DNA of 64,000 bases from Novosphingobium sp. ST904 (GTDB taxonomy: Bacteria; Pseudomonadota; Alphaproteobacteria; Sphingomonadales; Sphingomonadaceae): contig NZ_LGJH01000155.1 of NCBI RefSeq assembly GCF_001298105.1, positions 62,001 to 126,000 on the forward strand, given 5' to 3'. Both the position numbers and the translations under genes were made by a program. Below, in pieces: positions 48,525 through 59,464 of the stretch; position 1 is the stretch's first letter; the number at the start of each line of letters is the position of its first letter. The notes under the pieces were generated by a model. That model was not told where the DNA came from. It did no database searches and saw only the letters and a program-made list of their open reading frames with translations.

Positions 48525-49091
48525 ATGACTGAACAGAGCCCCCAACCGGCCCCCATTCTCGGCGGAATCCACCATGTCGCCTACCGCTGCCGCGACGCCA
48601 AGGAGACCGTGGACTTCTACCGCGATGTGATGGGCATGGATTTCATGCTCGCCATTGCCGAGGACAAGGTGCCCTCCACCGGCGCACCCGATCCCTACAT
48701 GCATGTCTTCCTCGACTGCGGCGGCGGCAACGTGCTGGCTTTCTTCGAGCTGCCCAACGCGCCCGAGATGGGCCGGGACGAGGCGACCCCGGCCTGGGTC
48801 CAGCATATCGCCTTCAAGGTCGAGAGCGAGGAAGGTCTGCTTTGCGCCAAACAGCGGGCCGAAGCGCGCGGGCTGGAAGTGGTGGGCCCGGTCCACCACG
48901 GGGTGTTCAAGTCGATCTATTTCTTCGATCCGAACGGCCACCGCCTCGAACTGGCCTGGCAATTCGGCACCTCCAGCCAGATGGCGAGCCTCAGGGCGGT
49001 TGCGGATGACATGCTGGAGGAGTGGTCGCGTACCCGCAAGGCGCCGCGCCATGCCGCGTGGCTGCATGAGAAGATCGCGGCGGAGACCTGA
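48525..49091 (+). CDS. VOC family metal-binding protein
   Basis: 188 residues with a paired beta-alpha-beta-beta-beta fold. Candidate ligands: His in GGIHHVAYRC, His in WVQHIAFKV and Glu in GHRLELAW, the His-His-Glu order of metal VOC enzymes (glyoxalases, extradiol dioxygenases). ATG 48525 follows CGGAGAGAG. It lies between hppD and maiA, where homogentisate dioxygenase often sits, so a role in that pathway is suspected; the reaction is unknown. Confidence 0.85.
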   Translation: MTEQSPQPAPILGGIHHVAYRCRDAKETVDFYRDVMGMDFMLAIAEDKVPSTGAPDPYMHVFLDCGGGNVLAFFELPNAPEMGRDEATPAWVQHIAFKVESEEGLLCAKQRAEARGLEVVGPVHHGVFKSIYFFDPNGHRLELAWQFGTSSQMASLRAVADDMLEEWSRTRKAPRHAAWLHEKIAAET

Positions 49092-49095
49092 TCGC

Positions 49096-49731
49096 GTGCG
49101 GCTTCATGGCTACTGGCGCAGCTCCACCAGCTATCGCCTGCGGATTGCGCTGGCCCTCAAGGGGTTGGAATACGAGCAGGTCGAAGTGAACCTGCTTGGC
49201 GCGGAGCAGCGCTCCGAGGAATACCGCCGCCTGAATCCCTTCGGCGGTGTTCCGGCGCTGGAGGTCGACGGGCGCATCTACGCGCAGTCGATGGCGATCC
49301 TGGAATGGCTCGACGAGCGGTTCCCGGACCGCCCGCTGCTCCCCCGCGATGTCGAGGATCGTTTCGCCGTGCGCGAACTGGCCATGGCGATCGCCACCGA
49401 ACTTCACGCACCGCTCAACCTGCCGGTGCTGGCTTACCTCAAACACGACCTCGGCCATTCGCAGGACGAGATCGATGTCTGGTATCGGCACTGGATCGCC
49501 CGCACTTTCGAGGGCGTGGAGGCGCGGCTGGCGCAGCGCGGGGCGGGGGAGTTCCTGCTCGGCGCGCCCGGCATGTTCGAATGCGTTCTTATGCCGCAGC
49601 TCTATAATGCGCGGCGATTTTCCTGCGATCTCGGGGCCTTTCCGCATCTGACGCAGATCGAGGCGGCTTGCCGGGAGCACCCGGCTTTCGCCGCGGCGCA
49701 TCCCGACGTTCAGGCGGCTCGCCCCTCCTGA
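49096..49731 (+). CDS. maiA: Maleylacetoacetate isomerase (zeta-class GST)
   Basis: Glutathione-dependent isomerase making fumarylacetoacetate. 211 residues from GTG 49096. Thioredoxin-like domain has the zeta-class active-site motif SSTSYRLRIALALKG; NPFGGVPALEVDG and AQSMAILEWLDERFP follow; the C-terminal domain is helical. The frame is open through the preceding VOC gene, but that part is a shadow. Its product is the substrate of FahA, encoded at 24937-26252. Confidence 0.94.
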   Translation: MRLHGYWRSSTSYRLRIALALKGLEYEQVEVNLLGAEQRSEEYRRLNPFGGVPALEVDGRIYAQSMAILEWLDERFPDRPLLPRDVEDRFAVRELAMAIATELHAPLNLPVLAYLKHDLGHSQDEIDVWYRHWIARTFEGVEARLAQRGAGEFLLGAPGMFECVLMPQLYNARRFSCDLGAFPHLTQIEAACREHPAFAAAHPDVQAARPS

Positions 49732-49752
49732 GGGCGGGGTTTGCGAAAAGGA

Positions 49753-49971
49753 TCAGGCCTTCGGCGTGACCCAGACTTCGACCGGAGCCGCGAACTTGCC
49801 CGGTGCGGGCTTGCCCACATGGACGCGGTCCGCGGTAACGAGTTCGCCGCTCGCGAGGTTGAAGCTGGCCCAGGGCTTGGGCATGCGGCCGAAGGTCATC
49901 TTCTGGATGGGCTGGCCGGTGGTCGAATTCATGATGGTGGCGATGATGCTCATCCGCCCGCCCGTAGCCAT
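49753..49971 (-). CDS. Small conserved-looking hypothetical protein
   Basis: 66-72 residues depending on start (ATG 49971 or 49953). Soluble, with beta-rich sequence MSIIATIMNSTTGQPIQ and a basic Pro-rich end TADRVHVGKPAPGKF. Not recognised. Coding is supported by the clean frame with start and stop between two genes, and by amino-acid composition unlike antisense shadows. Confidence 0.5.
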   Translation of the reverse strand: MATGGRMSIIATIMNSTTGQPIQKMTFGRMPKPWASFNLASGELVTADRVHVGKPAPGKFAAPVEVWVTPKA

Positions 49972-50056
49972 GTCGGGCCGGGCGGGTCCAGCGCGAACCG
50001 CAGCTATGCACGGCCCAATTCATCGCCCCGGATTTCGATCCGGGACGGCGGCCGGA

Positions 50057-50758
50057 TCAGCTTTCCGCAGGCGCCAGCAGCAGGTCGCGCAGTGCATGGA
50101 GGCTCGGCAGAACCTGCGCGCAGACCAGCGCCTGTTCCTCGGTCGCGGGCAGGAGATCGGGCACCATGACCGTGGCGATCCCCGCCGCCGTGGCCGAGCG
50201 AACGCCCGCGGGGCTGTCCTCGATGGCGACGCAGTGCGCCGGATCGACGCCGAGACGGCTGGCGGCCAGGAGATAGGGTTCGGGATGAGGCTTTGCCTGC
50301 GTCACGTCGTTGCGGGTGACGACGACATCGAAATAGTGGAGCAGCCCGGCCTTCTCCAGCCGCTGCTGCGCATAAGGCGCCTCGGAAGACGTGGCGATCG
50401 CCATCGGCACGCCTGCCTTGGCGAAGTGCGCCAGAATCACTTCCGCACCGGGACGAAGCGGAATTCCGGCTTCGAGCATGGCTTCGAACACCGCGTCGCT
50501 CTCCGCAAAGAACCGGTCGAGCGGAAAGTCAGGCCCCATGAAGTCCGCCACCAGCCGGCGCGATCCATCGCGGTGAATGCCGACCATGGAGGCCTGCAGT
50601 TCTTCGGCCAGCGGATAGCCCATCGCCTTGCCGGTCTGCGCGAAAGCCCTGCCATGCGCGGCCTCGGTATCGAGCAGGGTGCCGTCCATGTCGAAGATCG
50701 CGGCGCGGATCGGATCGGGAAGAAGGGAAGAGCGAACGGTTTCTGAAATCAGGGCCAT
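50057..50758 (-). CDS. HAD-superfamily hydrolase (beta-phosphoglucomutase/phosphoglycolate phosphatase-like)
   Basis: 233 residues. Motif I FDMDGTLLDTE carries the nucleophile Asp; motif II is ATSSEAP; motif III lysine lies in QAKPHPEPYLLAA; motif IV is AIEDSPAGVRSA. A four-helix cap separates motifs I and II. Substrate unknown. It lies 127 bases behind astB on the same strand and may or may not be in the AST transcript. Confidence 0.88.
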   Translation of the reverse strand: MALISETVRSSLLPDPIRAAIFDMDGTLLDTEAAHGRAFAQTGKAMGYPLAEELQASMVGIHRDGSRRLVADFMGPDFPLDRFFAESDAVFEAMLEAGIPLRPGAEVILAHFAKAGVPMAIATSSEAPYAQQRLEKAGLLHYFDVVVTRNDVTQAKPHPEPYLLAASRLGVDPAHCVAIEDSPAGVRSATAAGIATVMVPDLLPATEEQALVCAQVLPSLHALRDLLLAPAES

Positions 50759-50885
50759 ACCTTACAATATGAAGGCTGAGTGCGGCGGAACCATTGCAAA
50801 ACAGGAATGTGCAGTTGCGAAAAGCGCCGGTTGCGCGCGCGGCCGGATGCTTCTGGCTGGAAAAAAGGCAGTGACGGGTCAGGTG

Positions 50886-52147
50886 TCAGAACGCATCCCG
50901 GTCCAGTTCCTCAAGCCCCAGTTCCTTGCAGAGTGCGGCGCGGGCGGACAGGCAATCGGCCCAGAGGGCAGGGTTCGACAGGTCTTCCACGGCGATGTGT
51001 TCGGGCCAGAGGCGCGCGACGAGGGCTTCGATGCGGTCGAGCTTTTCAGGCGTCGCCATGAAGCGCGGGTCTACCGCCGCGGGATCGGCGACGACGCGAA
51101 GGCGCAGGCAGGCGGGGCCGCCGCCATTGGCCATCGATTCGCGCAGGTCATGGACGAAGAGATGGCGGATCGGCCCGTTGCCGGAGACATGGCGTTCCAG
51201 CCAGGCCCACACGGCCGGCGTTTCCCGCGCTTCTCCGGGCAGCACGAGCGCAGCCTCGCCCGAGGGCAGCGTTACCAGCTGGGCATTGAACAGGTAGGAG
51301 CGGATCGCATCGGCAAGGCTCACCTCGCTTGCGGGGACCTCGACGATTTCCACTTCCGGCAGCTTCGCGCGCAAGTCGGCGTAAAAGCCCTCGCGGTCGG
51401 CGAAGGCCTGTTCGTGCGTGAACAGCACGCGCTCGTTGGCGACCGCGACGACATCGTTGTGGAAGGCGCCGGCGGCGATGGCCTCGGCCGACTGGAGGAC
51501 AAGGATCGTGCGCTCCGGGTCGAGGCCGTGGCGGCGGGCAGCGGCGGCGCTGGCTTCACGGTGCTGGCGGGCGGGGAACGGGCCGCCCGCCTCGCCGTAG
51601 ACGAAGACCTCCACGCCCGGCGCATCGTGGCGGGCGCAGAGGCGCATGTGATTGGCGGCGCCTTCATCGCCGAAGGGGGGCGGCACCGGGGCGTGGACGG
51701 CGAAATGCGCGTCATTGGCGAAGGCGATTCGGAGCTGCGCCAGCGTCTCCTGCCATTCGTGGCTGCGGTGCGGCATCGTGACGAGGTTCGCCGCAGTGAG
51801 ATGGCAGCGACCGTCGGCGGTGTCGGGCGCGGGAGAGACGGTGGCGGCATTGGCGGCCCACATCGACGAGGCCGAGAGGGCATTGGCCCGGAGCGTGGCG
51901 CTCGCCGTTTCGGGCGTGGCGCGAGCCGGGGCAGCCAACCTGCATCGGGGCGGCGCTGGGGCAGGAAAAAGCCCTGCGCCAGCCCGCGGCCCAGGTTCGC
52001 GCGCATCTTGGCGATGCCCTGCAGGGCTGCGGCGCGCGGGGCAGAGACCTTGCCGAGGTTCCGGGCCGAGGCGAGATTGCCGAGGCTGAGGCCTGCATAG
52101 TTGTGGGTCGGGCCGACGATGCCGTCAAAATTGATCTCGGTGAGCAT
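50886..52147 (-). CDS. astB: N-succinylarginine dihydrolase, frameshifted
   Basis: Second AST enzyme, hydrolysing succinylarginine to succinylornithine, ammonia and CO2. The start [19 protein letters not shown] is family-typical. One base is missing next to 51932, after PDAGWL; the rest ([46 protein letters not shown] with the catalytic cysteine) is in the shifted frame. Repaired length is about 420 residues, slightly below the usual 440. Starts 8 bases behind the astA stop. Confidence 0.93.
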
Positions 52148-52155
52148 GAAGGGCC

Positions 52156-53175
52156 TCAGGCGCTGGCGTAAGTGATCGTGTCGCCCGGCGCGACGCCGAG
52201 CAGGGCTGCCGCCGCACTGTCCAGCACGACGCCGCCATCCGCCGTGTCGACATGGCCGAGGCAGGCGCGGAACGTGGCGAGATGGCCGGTGGCGACGAGG
52301 TGGCTGGCCTCGGTTCCGTCATCCTCCACCAGCGCGGTGATCGGCGCCGTGCGGGCTTCCTGCACGGTGCGGATGTGATCGGTGCGGGCGATCATGGTCG
52401 GCCCGCCGTCGAAGATGTCGACGTAATTCTGGAAGGCGAAGCCCTCGTTTTCCAGCATCCGCATCGCCGGACGGCCCGAATAGTGCGGCTGGCCCATGAC
52501 CTGCCGCGCGGCTTCGGAAAGGAGCGCGGTGTAGATCGGATGCTTGGGCATGAGGTCGGCGATGAACTGGTTGCCGTGCTTGGCGTTGAATTCGTCGGCA
52601 TCGCGGAAGCTCATGTCGAAGAAGCGCCCGGCGAGCCCGTCCCAGAACGGGGAGTTGCCGGCATCGTCGATGGCGCCGCGCAGTTCGGCCAGCGTGGTGT
52701 CGCCGAACCGCGCACGGTGCATCCGGATGAACAGGTAGCGGCTCCGGGCGAGCAGTTTCCCCACGCCCGCCGAACGCTCGGTGGCGTCGAGATAGAGCCC
52801 GCCCACTTCGCTCGCGCCGTCGAGATCGGTGCAGAGGGTCAGCATGTCGGCGCGGAACGTGCGGTCCAGCTCCTTGGAATGCTGGGTGATGCGGCCGATG
52901 CGATAGGAATAGAACGGCAGTTCGGTGCCGACTTGCGAGAACGCCTGGCAGGTGCCGCGCACTTTGCCGGATTCGGTGTCCTCGAGAATGAATACGAAGA
53001 GATCGTTGGCGATCTCGTCGCTCTCGCGCGCGAAGCTCTTCGCGGTGCGGGTGAGCTTGGCTTCGAGTGTCGGCTTGTCTGGCGGGAGATTGGTGAAGCC
53101 TCCCCCGGTGCCCTTGGCCATGCGGTAAAGGGCTTCAAGGTCCTTTTCCTGTGCGGTGCGCAGGAGGAACGTCAT
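52156..53175 (-). CDS. astA: Arginine N-succinyltransferase
   Basis: First AST enzyme, moving succinate from succinyl-CoA to the alpha-amino group of arginine. 339 residues of the GNAT-like AstA family: [66 protein letters not shown]. Start ATG 53175 overlaps the M20 gene stop (ATGA); the longer open frame upstream is a shadow. Confidence 0.95.
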   Translation of the reverse strand: MTFLLRTAQEKDLEALYRMAKGTGGGFTNLPPDKPTLEAKLTRTAKSFARESDEIANDLFVFILEDTESGKVRGTCQAFSQVGTELPFYSYRIGRITQHSKELDRTFRADMLTLCTDLDGASEVGGLYLDATERSAGVGKLLARSRYLFIRMHRARFGDTTLAELRGAIDDAGNSPFWDGLAGRFFDMSFRDADEFNAKHGNQFIADLMPKHPIYTALLSEAARQVMGQPHYSGRPAMRMLENEGFAFQNYVDIFDGGPTMIARTDHIRTVQEARTAPITALVEDDGTEASHLVATGHLATFRACLGHVDTADGGVVLDSAAAALLGVAPGDTITYASA

Positions 53176-54378
53176 GCGGCAAGTACTCCGGTGCGGTCCA
53201 GACGGTGCAGGACCAGGGCGGTGAGGCGGGCGCGGGCATCGAGGGAATCGGCCAGCAGGAATTCGTCGGGCGAATGGATGGCGCCGCCCAGCGCGCCCAT
53301 GGTGTCGAGCACCGGCACACCGCAGGCGGCGATATTGTTGCCGTCGCACACGCCGCCGGTGTCCTTCCAGCTCATCGGCTGTCCCAGGTCGGCGGCGGCC
53401 TTGCTGACGAGGCCGTAGAGCGCCTCGGTCCCCGTGGAGATCGCCTTGGGCGGGCGCGAGACGTGACCGTGCAGGTGGACATGCACGTCGTGGATGGCGG
53501 TCACTTCGGCCACCATGGCATCGATCAGGGCCTGCGCCTCGGCGGCGAGTTCGGGGGTGGCGGGGCGCATGTTGAAGTGCAGGATCGCAAGGTCCGGCAC
53601 GGTATTGTTAGGGGCGCGCCTTCGATCCTGGCGGGGTTCACGGAAAGGCCCGGGCGCCGCATCGCGGCAAGCCGCAGGGCGAGGTCGCCGGCCGCGACCA
53701 CCGCATTGCGCCCGTCCTCGGGATTGCGCCCGGCGTGGGCTGAGCGGCCTTGAACGACGACCGCGTAGTTGCCCGAACCGGGCCGCGCCCGCGCCATCTG
53801 CCCGCCGGGCAGCGCGGGTTCATAGGTCAGCGCCGCCAGCTTGTCCTTCGCCAGACCGGCGATCAGGGCGGCGGAGGAGAGCGAACCGGTCTCCTCGTCG
53901 CTGTTGACGAGGACGTCGTAGCCCAGCGTCGGCCCGGATCGTTCGTAGGCGGCAAGTCCCGCCAGCATCAGCGCGAGGCCGCCTTTCATGTCGGCGGTGC
54001 CGGGGCCGTGAAGCGTGTTGTCGTCCAGCCAGTCGCAAGTCTGGAACGGATGTTCGCGTGGGTAGACGGTGTCCATGTGGCCGGTGAGGATCACGCGCCG
54101 TTCGGCCTGCGGGCGCACGGAGACCACCAGATGGCGGCCATGGACGACTTCGCGGAGCCGGCCCTGCGCGTCGACTTTTTCGACCGGGGCGGGATCGACC
54201 AGCCGGACATCGCCCGGCAGGATCGCGAAGGCATCGGCAAGGCGCGCGGCCATCGCCGCCAGCCCCTCGACATGGGCGGTGCCGCTGTTGATCGCCGCCC
54301 AGTCCAGCGTGTGGGCGAGGATCGGTGCACGCGCGACCGGGGCGAGCAGTTCCTGTTCGGCTCCGGTCAGGCCCGCCA

Positions 54379-54379
<1 letters not shown>
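53172..54379 (-). CDS. M20-family metallohydrolase in the AST operon, frameshifted
   Basis: About 402 residues repaired. Zinc ligands and catalytic residues: LTGHMDTVYP (His, Asp), GTADMKGGLAL (Asp), NSDEETGS (Glu pair), and a C-terminal His region GAIHSPDEF. One base is missing near 53617; restored, the junction reads IEGGAPNNTVPDLAI. M20 enzymes include acetylornithine deacetylase and succinyl-diaminopimelate desuccinylase, so it may perform the desuccinylation normally done by AstE, which is absent here. Overlaps astD and astA by 1 and 4 bases. Confidence 0.85.
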
Positions 54380-55789
<1,410 letters not shown>

Positions 55790-55793
<4 letters not shown>

Positions 55794-56821
55794 GCGTTCC
55801 TCGTGACGGCGAAGATTCCGGTGGCATTGCCGGAATCGAAAGTGAGATCGAGCTTGCCGGTTTCCGGATCGATATCGCGGGTGATGAATTCGTAGAACGA
55901 CCCCGGCACTGGCAGCGGCACTTCGGCGCCGTCCGCCTCGCGGAAGGGGCGGACCACCTTGTCGGCAAGGATCGCGGTCTGGCGCACGCGGCCGTTCCGG
56001 GAAATCTCGACCGAAGGCTTCATCGGATAGCCGTCCTCCCTCAGTTCCTCGGCCAGCGCGATCACGTTCGCAACGCGGGTCGTGGCATGGTTGAAGGCGT
56101 TGCCTTCCGTGGCGATCCAGGCCCCTTCCTTGGTGGCGGGCAGCAGCACCTCGTAATCCGCAAGGGCGGGCGGTTCGTGCTGGCGCCCGAAAGCGGCCAG
56201 CGCGCCCTTGAGGGCGGTGACGGCCTCGTCGAAGCTGGCTTCGCCATGTTCGGACAGGGCACCGAGCGCCTGCCATTCGGCCGTGCCCAGCGGATCGGCC
56301 GACGTGCCGAACACATTGGCGCAGGCGGTCTGTGCGGCTTCGGGCAGTTCCGAAACGTGGAGTTCCGAAACGAAGAACTGGGGGATCGTTTCGGGCAAAT
56401 CGCGCTGGACATAGGCGCGCCCGGTCATTTTCAGCGCGGGAAGCGGATAGAGGCCGCCCACTTCATAGCCCAGCGGCGCGAGGAAGCGGGCGAACGCTTC
56501 ATGCCCGCGCGGGAGTTCGCCGGTCTCGCCGTCGATCGTGCGAAGCGCGCCATGGTCGAACACGATGGCTTCGCCCGCGTCGCGGATCGATTGCACATAG
56601 CGGTCCGCGGTTGGCACGCGGTCCAGCAGGTCCACGAACAGCGCCGCGTTGAGCGCCATCGCGACTTGCGCGCGACTGGCGCTGTCTCCGGTGCCGGCAA
56701 GCGCGGGATCGATGGCAAGAGTGGTCAGGGCAAGGGTTGCCGGCTGTTCGCCGACGACCGCGGAAAGCAGCCGGTACAGCATCTGGTCCCGGTTCGCGAA
56801 AAGGCTGGAGGCAGAGGGCAT
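55790..56821 (-). CDS. DUF1338 (HglS-like) non-heme iron oxygenase
   Basis: 343 residues of the family that includes 2-oxoadipate dioxygenase/decarboxylase HglS. The metal triad and the substrate arginine seem kept: DHGALR (His, then Arg four residues on), NAFNHATTR (His) and SFYEFITRD (Glu). HglS makes 2-hydroxyglutarate in lysine catabolism; members beside AST genes are uncharacterised as far as I know. First gene of the overlapping AST operon, so its role in arginine or glutamate carbon flow is inferred only. Confidence 0.85.
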
Positions 56822-57112
56822 CGGTTCCCGTCGTTTCTCTGTTGCGCGTTATGGAACGACATAGGAAACGGCCATGGGTAAGTCCATGCCGCCCAGGGGT
56901 AAGCGGCGCTTTTTTGTCTATACTTTTAGGCAGCAAGTGCAGCACGATTCCGAGTCGCGACCGTGCAGATGTGAACGCAGGGACGCGGTTCGTTCGGCAG
57001 GTCGCCATTTGGCACCGTTTTGGCGCGTTATGTGAAGTTTTTTGCAGTGCAGCGGGAAACTCATGCCATGCTCGCGAATTGAGCAAGCAATCTCCTCCAT
57101 TATGCAGACGGG
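56822..57112. promoter_or_regulatory. Divergent promoter region between AST operon and GT4 gene
   Basis: 291 bases without a gene. It holds a small CATGG-N6-CCATG repeat (56873-56888), a GGTAAG direct repeat, and an AT-rich block with TATACT near 56920. GGAAC near 56853 has no GTT at the right distance. No clear operator. Confidence 0.3.
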
Positions 57113-59464
57113 GTGCGCATGAACCTGATGCCTCGTGACGATGAACCCGGCCAGAAATCGGGCTCAGACAAGATACGTTCGATTTTCGAAGTTACTCCGC
57201 CGGCATTGCCTCCCAAGGGGGAGGAACTGTTGCGTATTGCGCTTGTCGGCAATTTCGCGCCTCGCAAGTGCGGAATCGCGACGTTTACGACCGATATCTT
57301 CGAAAAGCTGCGCGAACATCACCCGGAAGTGGCGGTAGAGGTCCATGCCCTCGACGATCCGGCGCTGCCGCTCGATTATCGCCACGTCGCCGGTACCATC
57401 ACCTGCAACGATCCCCAGGACTATGCCCGCGCCGCTCGGCAGATCAACGAATCCGGGGTGGATGCGGTATGGGTCCAGCACGAATACGGTATCTTCGGCG
57501 GGCCGGACGGCGAGATGGTGCTCGATTTCGTGGACCGCCTTGCTGCGCCTCTCGTCCTTACCTTGCATACCGTCCTGTCCGAACCTTCGGAGCGGCAGGA
57601 CGCGATCATGCGGCATCTGGTCTCGCGGGCTTCGCGGATCATGGTCATGTCACGCCGTTCCCGCGATCTGCTGGAAAGCCGTTACGAGGTGCCGTCCCGC
57701 ATCGTCGAGGTGATCGAGCATGGCGCGCCGGACCGGCCGTTCGGTCGGCACGAGGAATTCAAGGCGCGTCAGGGCCTGTCTGATCGCAAGGTGCTGATGA
57801 CCTTCGGCCTGCTCGGACGCGGCAAGGGGCTGGAACATGCCATCGGCGCGCTGCCGGCGATCGTCGCGCGGCATCCCGAGGTGGTCTATCGCATCGTCGG
57901 CGCCACGCACCCCAATCTCGTCGCACGAGAGGGTGAGGCTTACCGCGAGGAACTGGAGGCGCTCGCCGCCGAACTGGGCGTGGCGGACCACATCGCGTGG
58001 GAAAACCGCTTCCTCGAAACCGACGACCTGCTTGACCAGCTCGAATCCTGCGACATCTATCTTACGCCCTATCCGGGGCTGCAGCAGTCGACCTCGGGCA
58101 CGCTCAGCTACGCCGTTGCGCTGGGCAAGGCCGTGGTTTCCACGCCTTACGTTCATGCGCGCGAACTGCTGGGCGAGGATATCGGCAAGCTGATCGAGCC
58201 CGGCTCCAGCGAGGCGATCGCCGAGGCCGTGACGGCGCTGCTCGACGATCCCGATGAACTCGCCGCGCTGCAACGCCGCGCCTGGGTGCGGGGACGGGAG
58301 ATGATCTGGCCCCGGTTCGCCGATGCCAGCGTGCGGCTGGTATCCCGCGCCCGCGCGCCCGATCCCGCGCTGCCGCCGATCACCGCGACGCCGGGCCTTT
58401 CCGCCATTCTCGCCATGAGCGATGCCACCGGCATGCTCCAGCATTCCATCGGCGTGGTGCCCGATCGCCGCCATGGCTATTGCCTCGACGACAATGCCCG
58501 CGCGCTCATGCTCATGAACGTGGCGCGGGGGCTGCCGGTGGGCGAGCGGATGAAATGGAGCCTGGCTTACGCGTCCTTCGTGCAGTTCGCCTGGAACCCG
58601 GATGCCGGGCGCTTCCGCAACTTCATGCGCTTCGACCGGTCATGGTGCGAGGACGAGGGTTCCGAGGATTCGAACGGCCGCGCCGTCTGGGCGCTCGGCC
58701 AGACGTCCGAGCGGGCCGGGGATCAGGGGCTGGCGGAGTGGGGCCTGCAACTCTTCGACACTGTGCTCCCCTCGCTGGCGGACGTGGACGCGCCGCGCGC
58801 CAAGGCTTTCACCATGCTCGGCGCCTGCGCCGTGCTGCGCCGCCATCCGCAGCATCAGGCGGCCATCGCCTGCGTGCGCGAGGGCGGCGACTTCCTGATG
58901 CGGCTGCTCGGCCACGGTCGGCGGCCGGACTGGGCCTGGTTCGAGGCCGTGCTCGGCTACGATAATCCGCGCCTCCCGCAGGCCTTGATCGAGGCCGGGC
59001 TGGCGCTGGGCCAGGAAGCATGGATCGGCGCCGGGCTCGAAACGCTGGAGTGGATCTGCCGCCAGCAGCTTTCCGCGCGGGGGCAGTTCCGGCCGATCGG
59101 TTCGGAGAGCTTCCACAAGCCGCACAGCTATCTGCCGTTCGACCAGCAGCCGCTGGAAGCGCAGGCCGCGATCGAGGCGGCGGCCAGCGCATGGCGCGCC
59201 ACCAACGGTGCGTTCTGGACGGAACATGCGATGACGGCCTGGCGCTGGTTCTTCGGCGGCAACGACCGCGGCGTCGTTCTGGCCGACATTGCGACGGGCC
59301 GATGCCGCGATGGGGTCACGCCGAGGGGAGTGAACGGCAATTGCGGCGCGGAATCCATTCTCGCCTTCCAACTTTCGCACTATGCTCTGGCCGAGCTTGC
59401 CGTGTCGGCACCGCTCGGACGTGGAGGAGGATTGCTTGAATCGGCCCGAGAACGTCTGGTCTGA
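57113..59464 (+). CDS. GT4 glycosyltransferase fused to an alpha-helical (six-hairpin-like) domain
   Basis: 783 residues. The N-terminal GT-B fold (about 38-410) has VGNFAPRKCGIATFTTDIF, VWVQHEYGIFGGPDG, TFGLLGRGKGLEHAIGAL and LTPYPGLQQSTSGTLSYAV (acceptor/donor region). The C-terminal part (about 430-770) is helical with repeated Trp-rich motifs (CLDDNARALMLMNVA, DSNGRAVWALG, WAWFEAVLGYDNPRLPQAL), like alpha/alpha-toroid glycosidases. Several starts are possible (57113 or 57119). It overlaps the GH130 gene by 29 bases, so both likely act on one saccharide, perhaps mannose-containing. Confidence 0.85.
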   Translation: MRMNLMPRDDEPGQKSGSDKIRSIFEVTPPALPPKGEELLRIALVGNFAPRKCGIATFTTDIFEKLREHHPEVAVEVHALDDPALPLDYRHVAGTITCNDPQDYARAARQINESGVDAVWVQHEYGIFGGPDGEMVLDFVDRLAAPLVLTLHTVLSEPSERQDAIMRHLVSRASRIMVMSRRSRDLLESRYEVPSRIVEVIEHGAPDRPFGRHEEFKARQGLSDRKVLMTFGLLGRGKGLEHAIGALPAIVARHPEVVYRIVGATHPNLVAREGEAYREELEALAAELGVADHIAWENRFLETDDLLDQLESCDIYLTPYPGLQQSTSGTLSYAVALGKAVVSTPYVHARELLGEDIGKLIEPGSSEAIAEAVTALLDDPDELAALQRRAWVRGREMIWPRFADASVRLVSRARAPDPALPPITATPGLSAILAMSDATGMLQHSIGVVPDRRHGYCLDDNARALMLMNVARGLPVGERMKWSLAYASFVQFAWNPDAGRFRNFMRFDRSWCEDEGSEDSNGRAVWALGQTSERAGDQGLAEWGLQLFDTVLPSLADVDAPRAKAFTMLGACAVLRRHPQHQAAIACVREGGDFLMRLLGHGRRPDWAWFEAVLGYDNPRLPQALIEAGLALGQEAWIGAGLETLEWICRQQLSARGQFRPIGSESFHKPHSYLPFDQQPLEAQAAIEAAASAWRATNGAFWTEHAMTAWRWFFGGNDRGVVLADIATGRCRDGVTPRGVNGNCGAESILAFQLSHYALAELAVSAPLGRGGGLLESARERLV

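Noticed and set aside
48525..49091. Calling the VOC protein homogentisate dioxygenase
   Set aside because: HmgA is a larger cupin-type enzyme; the VOC protein is unrelated to it and its reaction is unknown.
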